Positions 43,520 through 52,236 of a stretch of DNA of 64,000 nt are shown one piece after another. Below the pieces are notes generated by a model. It saw only the letters and a list, made by a program, of their open reading frames with translations, did no database searches and was not told the DNA's origin. Position numbers and translations under genes: made by a program. Numbering within the stretch: the stretch's first letter is position 1; each line of letters opens with the position of its first letter. Source of the stretch: Solen grandis (taxonomy: Eukaryota > Mollusca > Bivalvia > Adapedonta > Solenidae); the NCBI GenBank assembly GCA_021229015.1, contig CM037781.1, positions 68,344,345 to 68,408,344 of the forward strand, given 5' to 3'.

Positions 43520-43882
43520 TATACCTCAATTGTCACCATTATTTTCAAATTCCATTCAAAATTTTCTTTCATTAAAAATATGATCCAATGTTTTATAAAA
43601 ATGTTACAAAAATGTTACAAAAAAAAAAGTCATCACTACTACAAATTCGGCTTGAAATTTTTTTAATTTTACAGCAATTCTGATATGTCAATACAAAAGT
43701 AGGTCAATCCACCCCAATGTCAAGGCCAAAGGCAATGCTATCCAACTCAGGTCAAGGTTAAACTTGAATAGAACTAACGTTCTCTGATTGGTGTACGCTA
43801 ATGGTAGAAAGTAGGTCAATCCACCTCAAGGCTATAAAAGCGCACCGCATCAAGCATTCGGTCATATTCTCGCTGCACAACC
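43520..43882 (+). promoter_or_regulatory. AT-rich spacer and promoter module 3
   Basis: 43520-43690 is AT-rich with repeated ATGTTACAAAA and no gene. From 43700 the accessory module appears: AGGTCAATCCACCCC, AATGTCAAGGCC, AGGTCAAGGTTAAAC (about 43749), GATTGGT (43786-43792), AGGTCAATCC (about 43813) and TATAAAAG (43833-43840), 43 nt before the ATG of the next gene. Confidence 0.7.
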
Positions 43883-44233
43883 ATGGAACAAATTCAGCAA
43901 CTGAGTGAATTTGTCCACGAATTGATGGAGTTGATCGAACGACAACGCAATGAGTGGAGACAACAGCAAGACCATATTGCAGAATACCATCTGGTTTTGT
44001 CAAACATGGTACATCAGATGATATTGAGACAACAGATGATGCAACGCGATGAACATGATGACTATATGCTCATGGAACATCAGGAGATGTTGAGACAACA
44101 GCAACAAGATGAAGATGAAGATCATATGCTCATAGAACAACAGCAGATGTTACAAGATGAAAACGATGTCATCGTAATCAGTGACGATGGCATCGAAACC
44201 GAGCACGATGTGGACAATGTCACCGAAATCTAA
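43883..44233 (+). CDS. Gln/Glu-rich coiled-coil protein with C-terminal SUMO-interaction-like motif, 116 aa
   Basis: Residues ~1-90 are a continuous Gln/Met/Glu helix with heptad-like spacing. It contains two imperfect repeats (H-D-D-Y-M-L-M-E-H-Q-E-M-L-R-Q-Q and D-E-D-H-M-L-I-E-Q-Q-Q-M-L). The tail holds D-V-I-V-I-S-D-D-G, which fits the SUMO-interaction consensus of four aliphatic residues followed by Ser and acidic residues. The role is unknown; binding to SUMO-modified host factors such as nuclear bodies is inference. Promoter module upstream, histone-like 3' end 14 nt after the stop. Confidence 0.7.
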   Translation: MEQIQQLSEFVHELMELIERQRNEWRQQQDHIAEYHLVLSNMVHQMILRQQMMQRDEHDDYMLMEHQEMLRQQQQDEDEDHMLIEQQQMLQDENDVIVISDDGIETEHDVDNVTEI

Positions 44234-44235
44234 AG

Positions 44236-44526
44236 AAGAAACAAAACGGCCCTTTTCAGGGCCAACCCAAATGTCTCGAAAGGACATTTTACAATTGTCA
44301 ATCACCCTTTAAGATGTGGTCCTCCTTTAAGACATTTTATTACATAAATCTGTTTTCATATATAGTACCATTCGGTACTATAGATTCTGTTTTCATATAT
44401 AGTACCATTCGGTACTATAGATTCGGTACCATAAGTACCAAAAAAAAAAAAAAATTATGGTACCACGGTACCATAAAAATTTTTTTTTTATGGTACCTCG
44501 GTACCACAGTGCCACCCTATACTACT
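44236..44526 (-). repeat. right terminal inverted repeat of the Polinton
   Basis: Inverse of 27445-27731 with small differences, mostly in A/T runs. Contains the same tandem CTATAGATTC…ATATAGTACC motif and GGTACC palindromes. Ends …CCCTATACTACT at 44526, followed by the target duplication CATAGG. Confidence 0.93.
44248..44284 (+). terminator. histone-type 3' end signal, site 6 (within the right TIR)
   Basis: GGCCCTTTTCAGGGCC (44248-44263), AACCCA, GAAAGGA at 44278-44284. Because the signal lies in the terminal repeat, both ends of the element carry it facing outwards from the adjacent gene. Confidence 0.76.
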
Positions 44527-44532
44527 CATAGG

Positions 44533-46110
44533 CTCAAATGCTACGGTCACATTTAACCTGGCGTCCGGGTGGCGTCCCCGATTTCTGTGAATTGACCTGC
44601 GTGTTCGGATCGGAACAGAATCGTCCGACAAAAGGCTTTAAAAATAGATCGACCCTGTCCTTTACGAGACAACTGTAAACTAATATCTTGGCTTTCAGTC
44701 GGCAATAGCAAGATGTCCTGCCGATGTCTTCACGATACTGCCAAGACTGTCCGCAGGAAACCGGTCGATTTCTAAATGCCGGACTGGATCCTTACGGGCT
44801 CTGTTTAGCGTCCGTCAAATGTCGGGTGAACAACAACCGAAGCTTTTTGTTTTGGCTTTAGGTGATGTGCATAAAAAATACATATCTGGTTTCAATTGTT
44901 TGCTTCTTAAATACTCTGCAAGACTAATAAAACAGCAGTTGCCACGGTGACCTTTTTTCACAGCACTTTAGACTCGTCATACTTCTCCATATTATAAACT
45001 ATGCATATTTTTTTTATTTCTTTGCAACTTGTTTAAATTTCCTTTCGAATTTCAAAGACTTAGTCATAGTATGGCATCACAAGTGCCTCTAAAGTGACAA
45101 CACATATTTTTCATCCGAAGTTTTTTTTTTTTTTTTTTGTTTTTTTTGCTGTTTTTTTTTTCTTCCAAAAAGAGGGTGAATTATAAACTGAATACTCAGA
45201 TACTTTGTTTACTCCTTTATACTTGGGGAAATGACCGATATGTAATCCATAATGCTCATACAAATGTCCTTGCCATTCTGTCCAGGAATCAGGTGGTCAA
45301 AAAAAAAACAGCAGGTGCACGGTCGGCGTCTGTCAGGTGACGGCCCGGAGTCCGACTGATGCCTGCCTGGCGCTTGGGCGGTACGCTGACCAGTATTCGT
45401 GATTGGATTTGGCCGAGGCTCCCGGCCGATTTTGAAAATGGCCGGCTGATCATCGGCGCGACACATTTCGATTCGAAACGATACCATTTGACGCCCGTAT
45501 TATGTTCAGAAATCACCCGGCAGGCAATCGACAGGCGTCCGGCCGAATGTGCTTTACAATACGCCGGGAATTGAACCGTAAACTGACATGAGCTTAATTG
45601 TGACTATGGCATAAATGCCTGTAAAACGAGTTAAAAGCTAATATACAAAAAACTATATGACGTAACTTTGATACATGGAGTCAAAGTACCAAGATATAAC
45701 TTCATGATATAATGTATTCGATATTCGAATACAAAGCTGACTTTGAACTTGGTATTTGACATTTAACATTTTAAAGGCCCATCATATTTCATGATTCAAT
45801 ATCATGGAAAAGAAAATATAAAATAAATGGACATATTATAGACTAACACAAATGATACTTGGTGCGCAAATACCTGCTGTAAAATAACACATAACAGATA
45901 GAAAATATTGATCAAATTACGCAATGTTGTATTTTGGATGGATGTCAAAATACTTTCATTGTTAACATTTTGCATTGGAGAGCATCCACTGAGACGGTCT
46001 TTAATCGGAAATAATTTGAATTTGAAAACCGTCGTTGATCTGTTTATCATCAATTTATGCATTCTCGATTCGTTTACAGATTCGGGAGGTCTATGGAAAA
46101 TGACAGAAAA
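44533..46110. other. repeat-rich stretch right of the Polinton
   Basis: 44540-45590 is unusually GC-rich at both ends (TACGGTCACATTTAACCTGG near 44540; CGCCGGGAATTGAACCGTA near 45563), with loosely inverted termini, and probably is a DNA-transposon relic. The Polinton inserted a few bases to its left. 45800-46110 is copy 2 of dispersed repeat family B. No gene seen. Confidence 0.45.
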
Positions 46111-46130
46111 TTGATACGAGATATGTATGG

Positions 46131-46450
46131 AATCCGGTTAGTGCCATTTTGAATGTCGTGCGTCGCCTTCATGAAGCGACACACGACATTCAAAATGGCA
46201 CTAACCGGATTGTAAACGACACACGATATTTTAAAACGACACACGACAATGCGACACGACACTCGACATTATATCGCGCAAATGTCGCGTTGACTCAACA
46301 TGATTTTTTCACAAAATATCGCAATGAATATCGAATGTCGTTTCAAAAGTCGAGTCGCATTGTCGTTTCATAATGTCGTGCTAATATCGTGTGTCGCGAG
46401 GAAAGGTCGACGCACGACAATTGTAAACGAATAAAAACAAATTATAGCGC
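46131..46450. repeat. hairpin and CGACACACGAC-type inverted motifs
   Basis: 46131-46160 and 46182-46211 are exact 30-bp inverted repeats around a 21-nt loop that is itself nearly self-complementary. To the right, CGACACACGA, GTCGTGTGTCG, TGTCGTTT and TATCGCGCAAAT recur in both orientations up to about 46450. It has the architecture of a small foldback or MITE. Confidence 0.7.
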
Positions 46451-46529
46451 GCAAATATCGCGGAATTGTCGAGTGTCTACCGGTGCGCTAGTGAATTGGT
46501 CAAAGTTACTTTGTCACCGTTTTTTAAAC

Positions 46530-46624
46530 ATGGCAGATGATGATATTAGGGGACTTTTCAATGCAGGCTATACATACCATGAAATCCAGGTATTGATGTC
46601 ATTGGATTTTGGAATTAACATAAG
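46530..46624 (+). CDS. possible first exon, helix-turn-helix-like
   Basis: ATG 46530 opens a 32-codon segment (ADDDIRGLFNAGYTYHEIQV…) ending at an AG|GTAAAT donor at 46624/46625. The F-N-A-G-Y-T-Y-H-E-I pattern resembles the N-terminal helix-turn-helix of integrase-domain transposon proteins common in cnidarians and molluscs. No following exon is visible before 47886. Weak call. Confidence 0.28.
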
Positions 46625-47885
46625 GTAAATGTTAAAGTTGTTTTGACGGTAAATTTATTGGCTTATATATATTCTATAGATCTACAGAAATTTGAACATG
46701 TTTTCAAACACGTATATTCTTTATTTCCTCCATTTCTGATGATTTCAAGAGTTACTGCAAATAATATTATTATAACAAAACAACATATAAACATAACAGA
46801 ACCCAATTGATGATAATGATGTTTATGGTGACGTTAATGACATTTCATGCAGTCCCTGATGATAGAAACGACACCAATAATGAAGATAAAACAAACATGA
46901 GAAGATATAAACAGATGATGATGATGGTGATGATGATGGATTATGGTGGTGACGATGATGTGTTTGCAATAATGTAAAGGAAAGATACATAATGAAAATA
47001 CTATTTTAACCAACATACGACTGTACTATATAATGAGAGAAAAACAACTTTATACCCTCTTACAGTATTATAGTAGACTAATCGTATCAGGTTAGAATTG
47101 CATACAAATCGATTATATTGACATCTTATCGAAACGAAATATAAGCTGACAAGATCGATAAATATGCTTTAGATATGACATAAATTTACATTAATTAATA
47201 ATGAGGATTAATAGTGTTGATATTGAAACTGATGATATTACTTTGGTATATGTAAATTATAACATATTCTGTCCAAGCTCTGTGAATGTTACTAAACAAC
47301 AATCCCCAAAATACATCATTTATATTAAAAAGAAGACTTTCTAATAATGGACAATGTACACTTAACAAAGTATGGACAAGACACGTTCTATTAAACATGT
47401 TTAAGCAACAGACAAAATTTGTTCCATACGCGATCGTAAAACTGTGGTGGTATTCAGAGGCCTGATGGTCCGCCGTCGGCATTGACCAAATATGGGAATA
47501 TATTACGGAAGGATCCGGAAAGTGCCGTTGCACGAACGTATGCACGAACATTGTCTGTCTGAGATGATGCGATATAGACCTTTGCCTCGTGCAAAATTCA
47601 TCTTCTGCGAGCAAAAGCATTTAAAAAGCATTTTATTTGTTGGCTATCTGGGAGAGAGTTGACTGTTTATATTTGTTTTATTTTTGCGTCATTTTTCAGC
47701 TGTTATAATCTGTTTGTGTATCGACCGATAGAGGAATTGAGACTTGAGTCGGAGGTTTACTGCCTTAACCAGTTTTCGCGATATTTCGTCTGATTTTTTT
47801 TTTTTTATTCCTTTGAAAGCGTTTGCAATATTTTTCTCTCGCCTGAGAATCGGTGTTCATTGATTAAACCCTTTAATTTGTACAG
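46625..47885. other. non-coding stretch
   Basis: Contains a GATGATGATGGTGATGATGATGG microsatellite-like segment (about 46907-46965; described as a motif). A minus-strand open frame at 47195-47620 has no recognised homology, and the region may hold a decayed transposon gene. Nothing else could be supported. Confidence 0.45.
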
Positions 47886-47886
47886 G

Positions 47887-48498
47887 ATGGAACATTACGA
47901 AAAGTTTGAGAAGTTTATGTTTTCAGATGTGGATCCTGTACTTGTGGCTGGCGATTCGAATGTCCATCGTATCAACAACGTGGTCCTAGATGAATCTGAT
48001 GTGTCCATTAGATGTCTGCCAATCTCCGGTGAGTATATATCAAGTAGCTGTGCTTGTGTTATTTACATATCTAGTTCAATATTCACAGTGTACGTTCCAT
48101 TCGTGACAAAGCACTGCCAATCAGGTTTTGAATATTCATGTTAATGCATTTTTCAATCTTTATTGCAACAAATTTAAAAACAAATGATATTACTCAGTCA
48201 ATATATCTGAAGTAGATCTATAATTTATTCCTTTTTTATTTTTTTTTAATAAAAGATCTTATAATGTGCTTTTTACTGTGGTTTTTGAAAATAAGTTTGA
48301 ACATACCACTTAGTTGGAAATGGCATTCTTTTTTTTTTTTTTGTTATTTAAAACCAAGGAGCAAGATATACATACGACAAGAAGATGTTCAGAAAACAGC
48401 TGAATTTGTGTTTAGGAGAGGTCAACTACAGACGGCTGTATCTCTTCCTAGGCGCCAATGATGTATTGACTTCAGACCACACATTCTACAGGTTGTAA
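47887..48498 (+). CDS. SGNH/GDSL-hydrolase-like gene fragment, two exons
   Basis: Exon 1 is 47887-48028 (donor CCG|GTGAGT) and exon 2 48359-48498 (acceptor CCAAG|GAGC), in phase. Exon 1 carries V-L-V-A-G-D-S-N-V, the G-D-S-N block I of SGNH hydrolases. Exon 2 carries L-Y-L-F-L-G-A-N-D-V, the G-x-N-D block III. The join gives 93 residues, and no D-x-x-H block V is seen before the stop at 48496. An acceptor-like TTGTACAG directly precedes the ATG, so further 5' exons may exist. Either a degraded or partial esterase-like gene or part of a transposon-associated protein. Confidence 0.5.
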
Positions 48499-48545
48499 AA
48501 AAAAATCTGTACAGATGTTGCTATCACTGTATTATGTATCTGTAA

Positions 48546-48862
48546 CAGGTGATGAAAAATAATGGCTGGACTGGGATTGAACCAAGGGCCTAAGGAATCC
48601 TGTTCTTGCTCTCTACCACTGAGCTCTCTATTGATTTATCACCTGTACCCAGCAACAGCAGCCTCCAAATTAAGAATTTGTCCTGAATTCTTAGAGACAA
48701 ATAATCATTGTGAAATCTTCTTAATGTGCCAATTGAAGCAGTAGCCAGATATTCATGTTAGGTGCCAAATGTAACAGGTGTTGAAATATCACTATGTTAC
48801 TGGGACTTGACCCCAGGGCTTTAGGAATACCGTTTCTGCACTGAGCTACCAAGCCACATGCC
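48546..48862 (-). repeat. two tRNA-like SINE units (reverse orientation)
   Basis: Read on the minus strand, 48546-48624 has GAGCTCAGTGGTAGAGAGC (D-arm and A box) and TTGGTTCAATCCCAG (B box). 48780-48862 has TTGGTAGCTCAGTGCAG and GGGGTCAAGTCCCAG. Both have a TAAATCAATAG flank on one side and CAGGTG on the other. Acceptor stems do not pair, so these are SINE or tRNA-pseudogene copies. Confidence 0.6.
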
Positions 48863-49479
48863 GATTTGCCTATTGATTTATACCTGTACCCCACTACATG
48901 TCTCCTGCCCATGATTCAGCATAGCTGTGCCTGGTAATCTGTTCTCTATGTTGTATTTTGCTCATGCTAATATTTATTGAAATGGATATTTAATAGATAT
49001 TTTTCTATAGATGTTACTTAAGAGAAAAGACGTCATCTCTTAATACATAAATCCTGATTATCTATGGCTCCCTACTGTAGGATAGTTCTTTAAATTATTG
49101 TCACAATTTCTTTGCATGATGCATGAGCTCTATTGTAGTCAACATAGATTTTTTCCAAATTATTTGGACAAAGACACTGAATTTCCACTCCCAGAGGTAT
49201 AGGCCATCTTCCCAAAATGGTAGAAAAGACCTAGCAGGTATGATTTAAGTGAAATTCATTTCCTGCCCAATTTTCTGCTGTAAAGGACTAAAAGTACGTA
49301 ATTAATATCTTTCCAATGTTTACAAAGTTTAAACTTTCTGATTAAAAATTCAAGCCCAAATTGGTATTTTAAGTTGAGGTAAAGCTGGATATCTTGGGAT
49401 TATTACCAGGCTGTCAAGTCCCATGCCACATGGCGTGATTGTATATTTGGCTCACTTTTGTCAACATCTACCTAAATGT

Positions 49480-49770
49480 CTTGTCTGTCTCTTGAGTGTG
49501 AGGGTGTGGGTTCAATCCCTAGCTGTGACATATCAAAGTTGTTGAAAATGGTACTGATAGCTCCCTGTTTGGCACTCATTATATATATAAAGGGTAGTTC
49601 CAGGACAGGTTGGCCCGATGTCAGGATATTGTAACTGGGTGTGGTATCATGCCACATGTCTACGGCATGATACTGCATTTTGGCAGACCTATATCTGTCT
49701 CAAGTAAGCACAAGTCTCCATATGACTGGAATACTGTCGGTGGGATGTTAAAACAACCAAACAAACCTAA
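49480..49770 (+). repeat. SINE, forward, with conserved body and tail
   Basis: B-box-like GGGTTCAATCCC near 49508, then TTGGCCCGATGTCAGGATA, GGTGTGGTATCATGCCACATG, TATATCTGTCTCAAGTAAGC and the tail TGACTGGAATACTGTCGGTG, GGATGTTAAAACAACCAAAC. It is the best-preserved member of the family in the window. Confidence 0.7.
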
Positions 49771-50486
49771 TTGTCTGTCATTTTATTGATGACTGAATAA
49801 GAAAGCTATGTAATGTGAACATATCACAAGCTTTGATGCAAAATAATTGCCTCCAACAACATATCATGTGATTGCTTGTTTACTTGTTTAGAAGTTCTTT
49901 TTTTTTTTTTATTGATTTCAGACATGATCATGCATAAATGGAGCAAACTAATGGTTGTCTCAGTCACAGAGATAGAGAAAAGTTTAAATAATGGGGTTCC
50001 ATATTTGAGATTAAAAGTTTGAACACTGGAAGGTATGAAGAGTAACTGTTACGTAAATATGAAAAAGAAGAAAAAAAATTGTGTATAATAAATGTAACTG
50101 CTTCGAATAAAAACAATTTAAAAATTTTTTTTTAAAAAGGGTAGTAGTGAAGGGTGGCACTGTGGTACCGTGGTACCATAATTTTTTTGTACTTATGGTA
50201 CCGTGGTACCATAAAATTTTTTTATGGTACCGAATCTATACTATAGTACCGAATGGTACTATATACGAAAACAGATTTATGGTACCGTATGTAATAAAAT
50301 AAACATGTCCTACCTGTTAGATCTAACTAGGATGACTTAAGATCGGATAGAGAGAAAGAGTATGACCTTGCATACCAAACATTCGAATGACGCAATATTG
50401 TCATGTTGACGTCATGTTTTATTTCTTAAAGGAGGACCACTTCTTAACATTATGTAAGTTAAAGGGGGGTTGACAATTGTAAAATG

Positions 50487-50523
50487 TCCTTTCGAGACAT
50501 TTGGGTTGGCCCTGAAAAGGGCC
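50487..50523 (-). terminator. histone-type 3' end signal in copy 2, site 1
   Basis: GGCCCTTTTCAGGGCC on the minus strand (50508-50523), AACCCA and GAAAGGA (50487-50493), the same as in the first copy, despite surrounding changes. Confidence 0.7.
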
Positions 50524-50572
50524 GTTTTGTTTCTTATTAATTGTGGTCCATACCACACGTTGTACAGTCCCA

Positions 50573-50911
50573 TCACATATTGTGGTCCATACCACACGTT
50601 GTACAGTTCCATCCCATGACATATCTCTTCATCCATCCTGCAAGGAGATGCAAATGACAACGGGTTAGATCCTTGTCACCTATGAAGTTCAGGCTGTCTC
50701 CCGATCCCTGTAGTAGGGTAGATGGTACATCTTCAAAGGTAACTGACAGGTAATTAGGGAGATCTCCCCTTTTTATAAGAGTGAGATATTGATCACACAC
50801 CTCAACTCGGTCGTGATAGCTGTCTGGGTCGCTCTCTTGTTCCTCATAGCTGGGATTGTCGAGGAACAATTTAAGCAAGTCTGGGGTGGATATACGTGTG
50901 TACGGTCTAAT
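50573..50911 (-). pseudogene. copy of the 112-aa accessory gene with lost start codon
   Basis: Aligns along its length with 27769-28107 with a handful of substitutions, but the codon at the start position (50909-50911) reads ATT instead of ATG. The next in-frame ATG is at 50876-50878. The rest of the frame is open. Confidence 0.7.
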
Positions 50912-51165
50912 GTTTCAATCATGAATAATAAAGTATAGAGTATGTGCACTGTTTTATAGTACCGGATTGACCTACTTTCTTGTGTTGGCGCACACCAATC
51001 AGAGAACGTTATTTTTTCATCCAATAAAAAAAAATGATGTGTTCGACCTTGACCTGAGTTAGATAGCATTGTCTTCGGCCTTGACATTTGGGGTGGATTG
51101 ACCTACTAACTTACTTTTTCTTGACCATAAATTGTGTAATGCTGTGTATGTATTCATTCTTCACC
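50912..51165. promoter_or_regulatory. divergent promoter module in copy 2
   Basis: Same order as 28108-28355: TATA, CCAATCAGAG, TTGACCT sites and GACCATAAATTG in place of the plus-strand TATA box, which has a T-to-C change. A short A-rich insertion lies near 51026. Confidence 0.6.
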
Positions 51166-51381
51166 ATGAAGTTCCTTCGTAAGTTATTCCGACGTGCAAG
51201 GAAGGCGTTACGAAAGGAGAAGAAAGTAGAAGTCAAGGAAGAGGGTATAAAGGAAGAGGGTGTCAACTTGTACCCGAGTTTACCCCCTTTGCCATTGTAC
51301 CCGGATTTGTCAGGGTTTTACCTGGCATACCCAGAAGCCAGCAGGCATTACTGGCGGTATTTGTATTTGAGTGAGTGCTAG
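51166..51381 (+). CDS. 71-aa YPxL-motif accessory protein, copy 2
   Basis: Intact; differs from 28356-28571 by about one residue (K for N at position 2). Both YPSL and YPDL are kept. Followed by its own histone-like stem-loop. Retention of an intact frame while neighbours decay may simply reflect short length. Confidence 0.7.
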   Translation: MKFLRKLFRRARKALRKEKKVEVKEEGIKEEGVNLYPSLPPLPLYPDLSGFYLAYPEASRHYWRYLYLSEC

Positions 51382-51400
51382 ACACTTCTCAATAAATAAC

Positions 51401-51437
51401 GGTCCTTTTCAGGACCATTACAATGATGTAGAAAGGT
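51401..51437 (+). terminator. histone-type 3' end signal in copy 2, site 2
   Basis: GGTCCTTTTCAGGACC (51401-51416) and GAAAGG at 51431, again 14 nt after the stem. Confidence 0.7.
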
Positions 51438-51570
51438 AACTAATACAATTGTCATATGATTTTTATTGTGTTTAACAACAAACATGTGTCATACAGCAAC
51501 AATGAATTAAACGTGGGTCATACAGCAAATAATGAACATAACACAACTTTGTTTTTTTCAAGTCTAGTGT

Positions 51571-52102
51571 TCAAATGTCACATTTTTCGCTTCTTAGCTG
51601 GTCGGTTACACTCTGTACTGCTTGTTGATGGGTGAGCCTCAGGACACACGATGCATGTGTTGACTTGCGTTTCTTGGGTTTTACGGTAGGTTTCTCCAAC
51701 TCAGAGACAGCCTCTAGTAACTCAACATCACTGTCCGTCTGTGGCACTGTCTCAACTACGTCCATTTTCTGCATTTCACTGTCCGCCTGTGCGTTTACTG
51801 TAGGTACAGTACTATTCATTCCTTTCTTAGGACAAGCGGATGCAAAGTGGCCTTGTTCGTGACAGCTGTAGCACACTGCAGGTTTTGGGCAATTGGGAAC
51901 AAAATGTCCCGGTTCATGACAACGGTAGCACACCCGTACTGTTTAAAGGTGTTGAAGCTTTCTTCGTACATGCCGATGCATAATGCCCCCTTTCCTGACA
52001 GCGGTAGCATGTCACTTGTCTTTCTGTTTCTAGTCTGATCAGCTTGTCACTGATAGCTTGTAGTTGTCCTTTCACCCAGAACTCAAATGTATTGCAGGTC
52101 AT
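51571..52102 (-). pseudogene. zinc-knuckle gene copy 2, frameshifted
   Basis: Homologous to 28741-29283. The ATG at 52100-52102 is kept, but a small insertion near 51945, between the first and second knuckles, breaks the frame, and indels near 51665 and 51588 alter the C-terminus. CCHC knuckles are still readable in separate frames. Confidence 0.8.
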
Positions 52103-52236
52103 TCTGAACAGAGCAGTCTGAATCAGGTTTGAGAGTGATGAAGTGGACGGTCACACCGCACTTTATAGGCCTGAGATCAGGTGGGCGGAGCTTAGATGTA
52201 TAAAAAAGCTTTGCTCACTTACTTATAATCACAACG

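Larger units (their letters stand above)
27445..44526. mobile_element. Polinton/Maverick (adintovirus-like) element, near-complete, 17,082 bp
   Basis: Ends AGTAGTATAGGGTGGCACTG and its complement define ~290-bp terminal inverted repeats. The flanks carry the same 6 bp, CATAGG, at 27439-27444 and 44527-44532, the target-site size known for Polintons. The gene set is diagnostic: protein-primed polymerase B, rve integrase with chromodomain, A32/FtsK-like ATPase, adenain-type protease, double-jelly-roll major capsid and penton-like minor capsid genes. Accessory genes fill both ends. The polymerase and major capsid genes each have one in-frame stop, and four or more other genes have frameshifts. 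So this copy is probably an inactivated endogenous virus, although it has kept its ends intact. Confidence 0.95.
48499..50142. other. non-coding stretch with SINEs
   Basis: Holds two reverse tRNA-like SINE units and a forward SINE, listed separately. The remainder is AT-rich without gene signals up to the second Polinton copy. Confidence 0.5.

Noticed and set aside
47195..47620. 141-codon minus-strand open frame
   Set aside because: There is no recognisable domain, the composition follows AT-rich DNA, and no promoter or splice context is visible.
48546..48624. Minus-strand tRNA gene
   Set aside because: A and B boxes are good, but the acceptor stem does not pair and a sister copy lies 230 bp away, so SINE or tRNA-pseudogene is more likely.
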